From assembly GCA_013388685.1 (NCBI GenBank), contig JACAET010000056.1, forward strand, positions 1-53,896: a stretch of DNA of 53,896 nt, given 5' to 3'. Shown here piece after piece: positions 36,001-43,395 of the stretch (its first letter is position 1; every line of letters starts with the position of its first letter). Position numbers and translations under genes: made by a program. The stretch comes from Chloroflexota bacterium (GTDB lineage: Bacteria > Chloroflexota > Anaerolineae > Anaerolineales > Villigracilaceae). Below the pieces are notes generated by a model. The model had not been told where the DNA came from and did no database searches. It saw only the letters and a list, made by a program, of their open reading frames with translations.

Positions 36001-38694
36001 TACCACGTTGACGAACTCGACGACGATTGGGCGCCGCGCAGGCTGGGCAGGGGGTTGACAGGCTATGTCATCCGTTCCGCCAAACCTCTGCGCGCCACAC
36101 CCGAAATCCTGGCTGACCTCGAAGCATCCGGCGAGATCGTCCTCGACGGCGCGCCCAGCGTGGACTGGCTCGGCGTCCCTCTGCGAAGCGGCGGAACGAT
36201 TCTCGGCATCATGGCGGTTCAAACCTACGACAATACCCTGCGAATTACCGAGAAACACGTCGAACATTTCGCCCTGATTGCCGGGCAAACCGCCGCGGCG
36301 TTGGAACGCCTGCAGGCAAGGGAAGAACTGGCAAAATCGGAAGCCGACCTGCGCGCCCTGTTCGCCGCCATGGAAGACGTCATCCTTGTATACGACAGGG
36401 AGGGACGGTATGTGCGCGTCGCCCCAACGAACCCCTCGCGTCTCTTCCTGCCGCCACAAGAGATGATCGGCAGAAAGATCACCGAGGTGCTGCCCGAAAA
36501 CCTGCATAAACCTTTCATGGACGCGATTCAAGGCACGCTCGCATCCGGCGAAACTTCGAAAATCGAATACCCGCTCGACCTGGGCAACAGAGTCTACTGG
36601 TTCGACGCCACCCTTTCCAAACTCAACGAAGATCAGGTCTTTTGGGTTGCCCGGGATATTACCGAGCGCAAACTGGCTGAAGGCGTACTTCAACGACGCA
36701 ACACCTACCTCGCCGCCTCGGCGGAGATTGGCCGCCTGGTCACATCCACACTCGACCTCAATACGATCTTCACGCGGACCGTCAACCTGATCAGCGACAG
36801 ACTGGGCTTCTACTTCGCCGCAATCTATCAACTGGACGAAGAAGGCTTCCACGCCCTCCTGCGCGAAGGCACCGGCGGCGCAGGCGAAAACATGAAGATC
36901 CAAAAACACCGGGTCGCGGTCGGTTCACAGACGATCATCGGCAAAGCTGCGCAAACCGGCGAAGCGGTGCTTGCCAACGAAGTGGAAAACGAGCCGCTCT
37001 ACCAGCCGAATCCTCTCCTGCTCGATACACGATCCGAAATCGCCATTCCACTCAAGGTGGGCGGCAGAATTTTGGGCGTCATTGACATCCAATCCACGCA
37101 GCCGCAAGCATTTACCACAGATGATATCTCCGTGCTGCAATCGCTGGCGGATCAGGTGGCGGTCGCCATCAACAACGCCACGTTGTACGACGAATCGCAG
37201 AAACTCATCAGAAACCTCAAGGAAGTGGATCAGCTCAAGAGCCAATTCCTCGCCAACATGAGCCATGAATTGCGCACGCCCTTGAACTCCATCATCGGCT
37301 TCTCACGAGTCATCCTGAAAGGCATAGATGGACCGGTCACCGATATGCAACAACAAGACCTGACCGCCATCTACAACTCCGGTCAACACCTGCTCGGCTT
37401 GATCAACGACATCCTCGATCTGGCGCGTATCGAAGCGGGAAAAATGGAGCTCAACTTCGAGGAGGTCCGCCTTTCCGAAATGGTTCACAGCGTCTTCTCC
37501 ACCGCCAAAGGACTGGTGAAGGAGAAACCCATTAAACTCATCGAAAAAGTTCCGCCTGACATGCCCACCGTGCGCGGCGATACCATGCGCGTCCGCCAGG
37601 TTCTACTCAATCTGATCTCCAACGCGTCCAAATTCACCGATGAGGGCTCGATCACCGTCGAAACCACGGTACAGGAGGCGCCTAACGGAAAACTGGAGGC
37701 GCTGATCAGCGTCATTGACACCGGTCCCGGCATCTCGCCCGAGGGGCAGGCAAAACTCTTCAAGGCATTCTCGCAAGTGGACGGTTCCGCCACGCGCAAA
37801 TCCGGCGGCTCAGGTCTTGGACTTTCCATCTGCGCCAACCTGGTACAACTGCACGGCGGACGCATCGGCGTTACAAGCGAGGAAGGCAAAGGGTCCACGT
37901 TCTGGTTCACCATCCCTCTTTTCAAACAACCGCTGGAGGAGATCCCGGCAGGCAAAAAGGTCGTGCTTGCCATAGACGACGATCCGCAGGTTATCAATCT
38001 GTACGAACGTTATCTCAACCCGCAGGGATACCATGTCGTCCCGCTCACGGAACCCGCCCGGGCGAAGGAACGAGTCAAAGAACTCAAACCGTTCGCCGTG
38101 ACGCTCGACATCATGATGCCGAACATTGACGGATGGACGGTTCTCACGGAACTGAAATCCGATCCCGTCACGCGAGACACGCCCATTATCATCTGCTCCA
38201 TCGTCGAACAGACCGACAAGGGCTTCAATCTTGGCGCTTCGGACTACCTGCTCAAACCCATCGTGGAGGAGGATCTCGTCCGTTCTCTGGACCGGCTCAA
38301 CAAAAACGGAGCCATACAACGAGTGCTGGTCATTGACGACGATCCCAACGACCTGCGCCTGATCGAAAAAATACTCACCGAACACGGCGGGTATAAAGCC
38401 ATCCTTGCCGAAGGCGGGCGTAAAGGCTGGGAAATCCTCAACGCCAATCCGCCCGATGCGGTCATCCTCGATATTTTCATGCCCGACATGGACGGCTTTA
38501 CCATCCTTGAACGACTGCGGGATGAACCCGCCCTGCAAGACCTGCCGGTTTTGGTGATCAGCGGCGGCGGCTTGACCAACGAACAACAGAGGCAACTCTC
38601 CGACTACGGTCAGCGATTGATTGCCAAAGGTTCACTCAAAGAGGACGATCTGATCGCAAGCATAGAAAACGCCCTCAAGCGCATCGGCGATTGA
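33019..38694 (+). CDS. Giant hybrid histidine kinase with many GAF domains, two PAS and two receivers
   Basis: A 1,891-residue soluble protein. Order: basic N-terminal peptide (2-18, KPIDKRLNKLFDEI); disordered linker; C-terminal half of a GAF domain (64-120); four GAF domains (128-296, 298-468, 478-638, 643-806); PAS with PAC (813-936); GAF (943-1098); PAS (1108-1218); GAF (1228-1393) with the PNPLLLDTRSEIAIPL block; HisKA with H1416 in SHELRTPL; HATPase with NLISNASK, DTGPGI and GGSGLGL; receiver 1 (D1697, K1746 in LLKPI); receiver 2 (D1818, K1870 in IAKGSL). There is no membrane helix and no Hpt domain. ATG at 33019 follows AGGAG by ten bases; a TTG at 33013 is less well spaced. It is the only kinase among the cluster genes. 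Confidence 0.92.
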   Translation: MPKKKPIDKRLNKLFDEIQHEDPNAKTGTGVHRETPAEKSASSPALKPAAKSRRLGEPVGASLQTDTALALDFQTGPNTWATLQVLDETNERKWTEDDQLLVRQVTDQLTLALENARLFQQEQYRRRVADTLSELARIASSSLNLQEVARKLLEQLPRLVSFGTASIQIIEPDGRRQQIGGISRDPDRMESLQEPSAHLLRKVEDDPLISEIVKSREIVVINDTHNDPRWEVFPETESIHAWLGAPLLAGADVVGILILDDQTPHAFTAESIELVGAFTPQAAVAIQNARLFQETQTRAEDLSILNEMGTELSSKLDPRAIAEVVYRYTSRLMDTTNFYIALYDENKDEKSYPLAYENGQPIEIESRKVAGRGFTDYIIRNKRAVFAPSDVVGVMKKLGIEFVPLSDDLTPSQAWLGVPMLVGNRILGVLSVQSVQTPNLYDEHDRELLTAIASQAAIALENARLFQESQRRAQEMSALAEVGREISATLDLKTVLERIAEYAIILLDAVTSAVYLPDAEFKTLIPFAVTGQESEEIMNDPLQVGTGILGNIAAAGIGEIVNDVSKDARAITIKGTAENVPDEHLMAVPIKVKDRVTGLMAIWRVGKGTEFNETEFNFLANLSQQAAVAIENARLFEETQSRADELATLNEFGKALAATLNVEEIVEITYSGIARLFRAENFYLALYEPQTNEIVFPQNVTESQVDRSITRLPLGDGVTSHMIRTRESILITDGTDEWMLKRGLKPVGEPAKSFLGVPLVLGNKVLGALAIQDYKRNNAYNEYHLRLLTSFASQAAVAIENARLFQEVTTSQAQLSEALRIARIGYFEIDWSATSITFTDELFGLLNTSAEREGGYTLPLETALEKFVVAEDIAVATQAVQNAIAAESDESGVTSEVRYKTTDGRIIWVSSTYKVERDERGNPIKIAGSAQDITDRKTNELTQAAITHISESALTSNTAAELFAAVHESIQTILPAKNFYAALYDRAAGMITFPYHVDELDDDWAPRRLGRGLTGYVIRSAKPLRATPEILADLEASGEIVLDGAPSVDWLGVPLRSGGTILGIMAVQTYDNTLRITEKHVEHFALIAGQTAAALERLQAREELAKSEADLRALFAAMEDVILVYDREGRYVRVAPTNPSRLFLPPQEMIGRKITEVLPENLHKPFMDAIQGTLASGETSKIEYPLDLGNRVYWFDATLSKLNEDQVFWVARDITERKLAEGVLQRRNTYLAASAEIGRLVTSTLDLNTIFTRTVNLISDRLGFYFAAIYQLDEEGFHALLREGTGGAGENMKIQKHRVAVGSQTIIGKAAQTGEAVLANEVENEPLYQPNPLLLDTRSEIAIPLKVGGRILGVIDIQSTQPQAFTTDDISVLQSLADQVAVAINNATLYDESQKLIRNLKEVDQLKSQFLANMSHELRTPLNSIIGFSRVILKGIDGPVTDMQQQDLTAIYNSGQHLLGLINDILDLARIEAGKMELNFEEVRLSEMVHSVFSTAKGLVKEKPIKLIEKVPPDMPTVRGDTMRVRQVLLNLISNASKFTDEGSITVETTVQEAPNGKLEALISVIDTGPGISPEGQAKLFKAFSQVDGSATRKSGGSGLGLSICANLVQLHGGRIGVTSEEGKGSTFWFTIPLFKQPLEEIPAGKKVVLAIDDDPQVINLYERYLNPQGYHVVPLTEPARAKERVKELKPFAVTLDIMMPNIDGWTVLTELKSDPVTRDTPIIICSIVEQTDKGFNLGASDYLLKPIVEEDLVRSLDRLNKNGAIQRVLVIDDDPNDLRLIEKILTEHGGYKAILAEGGRKGWEILNANPPDAVILDIFMPDMDGFTILERLRDEPALQDLPVLVISGGGLTNEQQRQLSDYGQRLIAKGSLKEDDLIASIENALKRIGD

Positions 38695-38797
38695 ACATAA
38701 GGCATCGTTCCCAAAGCTGTTCGTCGCATGCAGGATGGGATGCGCGAGGGTTTTGGGATAACGACCTCAAAAAAAGACCAAGGAAACCAATATCAGA

Positions 38798-40474
38798 ATG
38801 TCATTTGTAATTCGTTGTCTCGATTGTGGCGAAGCTGCGCCATTTACACCCAGTTCGATGCAATGCCCCAAATGCTCGAGCCAATGGCGCGAAGCGGAAT
38901 ACGATATGGAGGAAGTTGCCAAAACGTTTCCCTCCCAACTCAAACATCGCGAATTCGACTTGTGGCGCTACCAGGAACTCCTGCCCATACGAAACCCCAA
39001 TCCCAGTTTGCGGCTCGGCGAGGGGGGAACGCCGCTGATCAAAGCCGCCAATCTGGGCATGATGCTGGGACTGAACCACCTTTACATCAAGGACGAAAGA
39101 CAGGGACCGACATCCTCCTTCAAGGATCGTCAGGCGGCGCTCACCATCGCCGCCCTCAAAGAAGGCGGTGTGACCGAAATGGTAGCCGCCTCCACAGGCA
39201 ACGTTGCCATCTCGCTTTCGGCATACGCGGCGCGGGCGGGGATCAAACTCTGGGCGTTCGTCACCAGCCTGGTTCCCGGCGTCAAGATGCGTGAGATCGC
39301 CCTGTATGGAAGCCAGGTCATCAAGATCACGGGGTCGTATGATCAGGCAAAATTGATGGCGGCGGAATTCGCGCGTCAGCGAGGCCTGTATCAAGATATG
39401 GGCGCGCGCACCGTCACTGCGGTCGAAGCCATGAAAACGCTTGCCTTTGAGATTGCCGAGCAATTGACCATCCAGAACGGCGCGCCCAAAGGTTCGACCG
39501 ACGAAAAACCCAAATGGCGCACGCCGGACTGGTACATTCAGGCCATCAGCGGCGGGATGGGGCCGCTTGGCGTGTACAAGGGTTTCCGGGAATTAAGAGC
39601 GCTCGGCATGATTGACCGCATCCCCGCCATAGCGCCCATTCAAGTGGACGGTTGCGCCCCCATGGTCGAGAGTTGGAAGAAGGGACTTGAAAAAGCGGAG
39701 CCGGTGCGTTCGCCCAAGACCCGCATCGAAACCCTGGCAACCGGCGACCCCGGGCGCACCTATACGATGCTGCGCCGACAAGTCAATGAAACCGGAGGCG
39801 TTTTCGAAAGTGTATCGGATGAAGAGTCGTTCCGCGCCATGCACATTCTCGCCAAAATGGAAGGCATTTCCGCCGAGCCCGCCTCCGCCACTGCATTCGC
39901 CGGTCTGTTCAAACTGGTGCGCGCGGGCATTATCCGCCCAGACGATGTGGTGGTGGTCAACTGCACGGGACATACACTCCCCGCAGAACAATTCCTGTTC
40001 GGTGAAGGCTGGACGCGCGACATAGACCTGCGCGGCAAACAAGCGGAAATGGAAACCCCGCAGGAGGGCTTGCTTTCCGCCCTCAACAATGTCACGCCGA
40101 ACCGCTTCTCGCGCGTAGTGGTGGCTGACGACACCGCCGAAGCGCGCCGCCTCATCCGACGAATTCTGCAATCGCAGGGCGATTTCGAGATCCACGAAGC
40201 CGCAAACGGACGCGAAGCCATTGACCTGGTGACACAATATTTGCCCGATCTCGTCATCCTCGACTTGATGATGCCGGAAGTGGACGGATTCGGCGTGATG
40301 GACGCCCTGAGAAGCAAGCCCGAGACCGCCAACATCCCGGTCATCGTTGCCACCGCCAAAGAGTTGACCGTAGATGAGAAAAGCCGCCTGCAGGGACAGA
40401 TTCAATCGCTGATGCTCAAGGGCGATTTCCTGAACGACGAATTCCTGGAAGAGGTCCGTTCGTTGATAAAATAG
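38798..40474 (+). CDS. Threonine-synthase-like PLP enzyme fused to a receiver domain
   Basis: A 558-residue two-part protein. Residues 1-30 form a zinc ribbon (C7, C10, C23, C26). Residues 70-415 are a fold-type II PLP enzyme of threonine synthase type: Schiff-base lysine K109 in TSSFKDRQ, ASTGN at 131-135, the Gly-rich phosphate loop SGGMGPLG at 251-258, TGDPGRTYT at 315-323 and EPASATAFAG at 360-369. The usual threonine synthase ending TGHGLK is changed to TGHTLP, so the reaction may differ. A receiver domain (438-558) follows in the same frame with D444-D445, phosphoacceptor D489 in VILDLMMP and K541 in LMLKGD. The direct fusion of a metabolic enzyme to a receiver is highly unusual. It lies 103 bases downstream of the hybrid kinase, its likely phosphodonor. 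Confidence 0.92.
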   Translation: MSFVIRCLDCGEAAPFTPSSMQCPKCSSQWREAEYDMEEVAKTFPSQLKHREFDLWRYQELLPIRNPNPSLRLGEGGTPLIKAANLGMMLGLNHLYIKDERQGPTSSFKDRQAALTIAALKEGGVTEMVAASTGNVAISLSAYAARAGIKLWAFVTSLVPGVKMREIALYGSQVIKITGSYDQAKLMAAEFARQRGLYQDMGARTVTAVEAMKTLAFEIAEQLTIQNGAPKGSTDEKPKWRTPDWYIQAISGGMGPLGVYKGFRELRALGMIDRIPAIAPIQVDGCAPMVESWKKGLEKAEPVRSPKTRIETLATGDPGRTYTMLRRQVNETGGVFESVSDEESFRAMHILAKMEGISAEPASATAFAGLFKLVRAGIIRPDDVVVVNCTGHTLPAEQFLFGEGWTRDIDLRGKQAEMETPQEGLLSALNNVTPNRFSRVVVADDTAEARRLIRRILQSQGDFEIHEAANGREAIDLVTQYLPDLVILDLMMPEVDGFGVMDALRSKPETANIPVIVATAKELTVDEKSRLQGQIQSLMLKGDFLNDEFLEEVRSLIK

Positions 40475-40509
40475 CCAGCAAAAGCCTGTTCCCTCCCGGC
40501 GATTGATAC

Positions 40510-40527
40510 GGGTTATACGTATATCCC
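40510..40527. promoter_or_regulatory. Operator-like palindrome
   Basis: GGGTTATAC followed directly by GTATATCCC is an 18-base inverted repeat with a single mismatched pair. It lies in the gap between the receiver-fused enzyme gene and the transporter gene. It could bind a dimeric regulator of the transporter gene; no regulator gene is adjacent. Confidence 0.35.
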
Positions 40528-40583
40528 TTACAGATCAGTAAGAGATTGTGGAATGGACTTGCAAGCAATTCGATGCCAGGCGG

Positions 40584-40612
40584 CGGGCATAATAATGCCC
40601 GTCGTTGTCTTT
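40584..40612 (+). terminator. Possible terminator of the signalling cluster
   Basis: CGGGCAT (40584-40590) and ATGCCCG (40595-40601) form a seven-pair stem with an AATA loop, followed by TCGTTGTCTTT. The tail is only moderately T-rich, so termination may be partial. Confidence 0.45.
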
Positions 40613-40628
40613 GAAACCTGGATCTAAA

Positions 40629-41573
40629 GTGTCAATCAAGAGACGAAATCAGGGAATTCGAGCCGCGCTGCTTTCCGCATTATTCCTGGGGCTGGCACCG
40701 GTATTCGGCAAAGCCGCCATGGGACCTGGGAATTTTTCCCCGTTCGCAGTGGTTGCACTACGTACCGGCATGGCGGCGCTTTTGCTGGTGCTCATCATCG
40801 GGATTTTCAAAAGGTCCTTTCTCTACATCTATCCCGCCGGATTATTGGGGTGTCTGCTGGCAGGCGCGCTCAACGGCGCCGGTTCGCTTTTTTATTATGT
40901 CGGTTTGAGCAAACTGAATGCCAGCATCGCCCAGATGCTGTACGCTCTCTATCCCTTTTTTGTGGCATTCTGGCTGCAACTCGACGGACAGCCCCCCTCT
41001 AAATTGACTCTGTTCAGAATTGTCATTGCGGCTTTTTCCGCATTTCTGCTTACCAAGGTGGGGACGGGCAACATAGACCTGACGGGTGTGGCATTCATGT
41101 TGATCGCCGCACTGCTCTACGCCCTGCACCTGCCCGTCAACCAACGCGTCCTGTTCGATGTACCTGCTCCGACCGTGACGGTTTACACCCTGCTCGCCAT
41201 GAGCGCCATTGTCGCACCCGCCTACCTGATCTTCGACCGCACCTTGCCGCCCCCTAACGCTCCCTGGCTCCCGGTTTTGGGTTTGACCACCGTCACTTTC
41301 TTTTCCAGATTGATGCTTTTTCTTGGCGTCAAGAACATCGGAGGCATGCAAACCGCCCTGCTGGGGCTTGGCGAGTTGCTGGTCGCCATTGTATTCAGCT
41401 ACCTCCTGCTGGGCGAAACCCTGACAAGGCATCAATGGATTGGCGCCGCGGGATTGGGAATCAGCCTTCTGCTGGTCTGGTTCGAGAAACCCACCACCCA
41501 TCCGCTTCACACCAAGGGACTCTTAAGCTGGCTGCAACCGCCCGACTTCCCGGCGGATTTTTACAAACACTAG
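40629..41573 (+). CDS. EamA/DMT-family transporter
   Basis: A protein of 314 residues with ten hydrophobic helices arranged as two EamA repeats; the first repeat begins ALLSALFLGLAPVFGKAA and the second covers the GVAFMLIAALLYALH segment onward, ending in LLLGETLTRHQWIGAAGLG, which is typical of the last two helices of the drug/metabolite transporter superfamily. It probably exports a metabolite, and the substrate cannot be told from sequence. I chose GTG at 40629 because an in-frame TTG at 40605 falls within the hairpin just upstream; neither has a strong ribosome binding site. The C-terminal HPLHTKGLLSWLQPPD tail is cytoplasmic. Confidence 0.88.
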   Translation: MSIKRRNQGIRAALLSALFLGLAPVFGKAAMGPGNFSPFAVVALRTGMAALLLVLIIGIFKRSFLYIYPAGLLGCLLAGALNGAGSLFYYVGLSKLNASIAQMLYALYPFFVAFWLQLDGQPPSKLTLFRIVIAAFSAFLLTKVGTGNIDLTGVAFMLIAALLYALHLPVNQRVLFDVPAPTVTVYTLLAMSAIVAPAYLIFDRTLPPPNAPWLPVLGLTTVTFFSRLMLFLGVKNIGGMQTALLGLGELLVAIVFSYLLLGETLTRHQWIGAAGLGISLLLVWFEKPTTHPLHTKGLLSWLQPPDFPADFYKH

Positions 41574-41681
41574 CGACAGGCAATTCAAAGAGACTCCGTG
41601 ACACTGCGCCCGAAAGGGTAAATTTGCGGCTGAAATTTTGGTTTCCTGCTGAAAACGGTGGAATCAAAAAATCCAAACTGC

Positions 41682-41687
41682 TATAAT
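41682..41687 (+). promoter_or_regulatory. Candidate -10 element for the RecB-family nuclease gene
   Basis: A perfect TATAAT lies 48 bases before the ATG at 41736, in an AT-rich gap of about 160 bases after the transporter gene. A convincing -35 hexamer is not seen at the usual distance. Confidence 0.4.
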
Positions 41688-41735
41688 CAGCACGACGGCA
41701 AAGCGCGCCCTTCATTTGACAAGACGGTATTTTCG

Positions 41736-42548
41736 ATGACAGCCATCCTTTCCCAATCCTCCCTGCAAGACTACGTAGAGTGCGCGCGGCGCTTTGAATT
41801 GCGATACCTGAAACGAATTGCGTATCCGGCGATCGAATCCGAACCGGCGCTGGAAAACGAAAAACATCAGCAGGAAGGCGAATATTTCCACCGTCTGGTG
41901 CAAAGATACTTGATCGGAATCCCCAAGGAACAACTCGACAGGCTGGTGAATTCCGACAATCTGCAAAGATGGTGGGAAAATTTTCTCGCAAATCCAGATT
42001 TCCGAGGTTTTAAAGACCTCCGAAATCTGCACCCTGAAGCGACCCTTTCAGCCCCGCTCGGCAATTACCGTCTCCTCGCCAAATACGATCTGATCGCAAT
42101 CCAAAACAATCGAGCGCTTATTTACGACTGGAAGACATACCGAAAACGTCCGCGTAATGAATGGCTTTCAGCCCGCATGCAGACCCGCGTATATCGCGCC
42201 TTGCTGGTGCGCGCAGGAGCGCACCTGAACAACGGCAAACCGTTCGAGCCGGAACAAATCGAAATGATTTACTGGTTCGCGGAATTTCCGAACGAATCCG
42301 CCAGGTTTACATACACACAGGACCAATACAAAAGGGACTCGGATCTGCTTGCCAAACTTGCGGACGAAATTCAAAGCGCCTCATCCCACCCACCTACAGA
42401 CGACCGGACGAAATGCAATTACTGCCCCTACCGATCGTATTGCGACCGAGGCGTCCGGGCAGGCGATGCCAGTCAGGCTGAAGCGGAAATGGAGGCGGAA
42501 GAACTATTCGACGTCAACTTCGAACAGATTGGAGAAATTGCCTTCTGA
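41736..42548 (+). CDS. PD-(D/E)XK nuclease with Fe-S cluster cysteines (RecB/Cas4-like)
   Basis: A 270-residue nuclease of the RecB family. H52 (EYFHRL), D118 (AKYDLI), D131-W-K133 (YDWKTY) and the Q149/Y153 motif (MQTRVYRAL) give the complete active site. Four cysteines, C16 near the N-terminus and C227, C230 and C236 in KCNYCPYRSYC, are spaced like the 4Fe-4S cluster ligands of AddB and Cas4. The enzyme should be a metal-dependent DNA exonuclease. There is no CRISPR array, cas gene or addA/recB helicase nearby, so it is a stand-alone member and may act in DNA repair or defence. ATG at 41736 places C16 in the usual position; a longer reading from 41658 adds unrelated residues. Confidence 0.88.
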   Translation: MTAILSQSSLQDYVECARRFELRYLKRIAYPAIESEPALENEKHQQEGEYFHRLVQRYLIGIPKEQLDRLVNSDNLQRWWENFLANPDFRGFKDLRNLHPEATLSAPLGNYRLLAKYDLIAIQNNRALIYDWKTYRKRPRNEWLSARMQTRVYRALLVRAGAHLNNGKPFEPEQIEMIYWFAEFPNESARFTYTQDQYKRDSDLLAKLADEIQSASSHPPTDDRTKCNYCPYRSYCDRGVRAGDASQAEAEMEAEELFDVNFEQIGEIAF

Positions 42549-42560
42549 GTTCAGGCATTG

Positions 42561-43316
42561 CTACCTCATATCCAGCCCGGTGAGGCGCGTCAACAACTTG
42601 TGGATGAGGATAACCGGCAACAGCAATAAAGCATGAAAAGCCGAACTCAACCCCAAAATCACCGCCACCGAACTGAGAAAGCCGCTCACCAGCGGCGCGA
42701 CGTTTGCCAGCATCCACGGACCGGCGCCCACCAGCAGGGCGATGGCAAACAGGATTCCCACCGAGACGACCAACTCCAGCCAGGCATGACGGTCCGACTC
42801 GGACGGCATCATCGTACTGCTGACGGCAAACGCCAGATAGAACCACAGGTAAAAATCTTTGACCGCAGGCAGAAAACGAAGCGCCAGCCAGAACAAGTCG
42901 AATTGCCCGTTGCGGAAGGTATCCCACAGCACACGCATCTCCAGACGATAAATGGCAACGTAAGCGACGAACAGCGTGCCAAAGATCAACGGCGCGGCGC
43001 CAATCAGCGAATCGCGCAGGATGTCTGATTTGGCGGTTTCTACATAGCCAAGTTGCAGGCGTCCGTTCGGCAGGGCGCGCGGGATGACAGAAAATTCGCC
43101 GGTCCGTACGCGCAGGAGTTTTGCCGTCAGAAAATGGCTCAACTCATGCAAAAAAACGCCCGGCAGGAAAATGATTTGAAAGAACACGATGGTCAAACGC
43201 GCATCGCGGGTGAGAAGCAAAAACACCGCCTGTATCTCACGGTGCAAAAGCCGCTGGAGAAAGACCAGCGGCACGAGCGAGGCAACAAACCAGAAGAAGC
43301 CAGCGAGTTGATTCAT
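42561..43316 (-). CDS. Membrane metalloprotease-like protein (M50B-like, HExxH)
   Basis: A 251-residue protein with about six hydrophobic segments. HELSH at 57-61 lies inside a membrane helix, followed by FLTAKLLRVRTGEFSVIP, as in site-2-protease-type and M50B-like families. A possible third zinc ligand is D175 in MMPSESDRHAW, which follows a hydrophobic helix as the LDG motif does in M50 proteins. It may be an intramembrane protease or an inactive scaffold; the usual NPDG motif is not present, so activity is uncertain. It is the last gene of the minus-strand glycolytic cluster, 79 bases downstream of tpiA with a large hairpin between them, so it may be independently controlled. Confidence 0.72.
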   Translation of the reverse strand: MNQLAGFFWFVASLVPLVFLQRLLHREIQAVFLLLTRDARLTIVFFQIIFLPGVFLHELSHFLTAKLLRVRTGEFSVIPRALPNGRLQLGYVETAKSDILRDSLIGAAPLIFGTLFVAYVAIYRLEMRVLWDTFRNGQFDLFWLALRFLPAVKDFYLWFYLAFAVSSTMMPSESDRHAWLELVVSVGILFAIALLVGAGPWMLANVAPLVSGFLSSVAVILGLSSAFHALLLLPVILIHKLLTRLTGLDMR

Positions 43317-43333
43317 GGATGTCCCCGATTATA

Positions 43334-43380
43334 AGACCGTGAACGATGGACGGAAGACCGTCATCATTCGTTCACGGTCT
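43334..43380. repeat. Nested intergenic palindrome
   Basis: AGACCGTGAACGA (43334-43346) is the exact inverted complement of TCGTTCACGGTCT (43368-43380). Inside it GACGG (43349-43353), AAGA and CCGTC (43358-43362) form a second perfect hairpin, and the seed AGACCGT recurs. It lies between tpiA and the HExxH gene and could end tpiA transcription in part or be a dispersed palindromic element. Confidence 0.75.
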
Positions 43381-43395
43381 ATTGTCCACAGTCTA

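Noticed and set aside
38798..40474. Ordinary housekeeping threonine synthase
   Set aside because: The receiver domain in the same frame, the changed TGHTLP ending, and the absence of thrA or thrB nearby argue against a plain ThrC annotation.
40605..40628. TTG start for the EamA transporter at 40605
   Set aside because: It lies within the tail of the hairpin at 40584-40612 and has no ribosome binding site; the GTG at 40629 leaves all helices intact.
41736..42548. Cas4 nuclease as a sign of a CRISPR system
   Set aside because: No repeat-spacer array and no other cas gene are present in the window.
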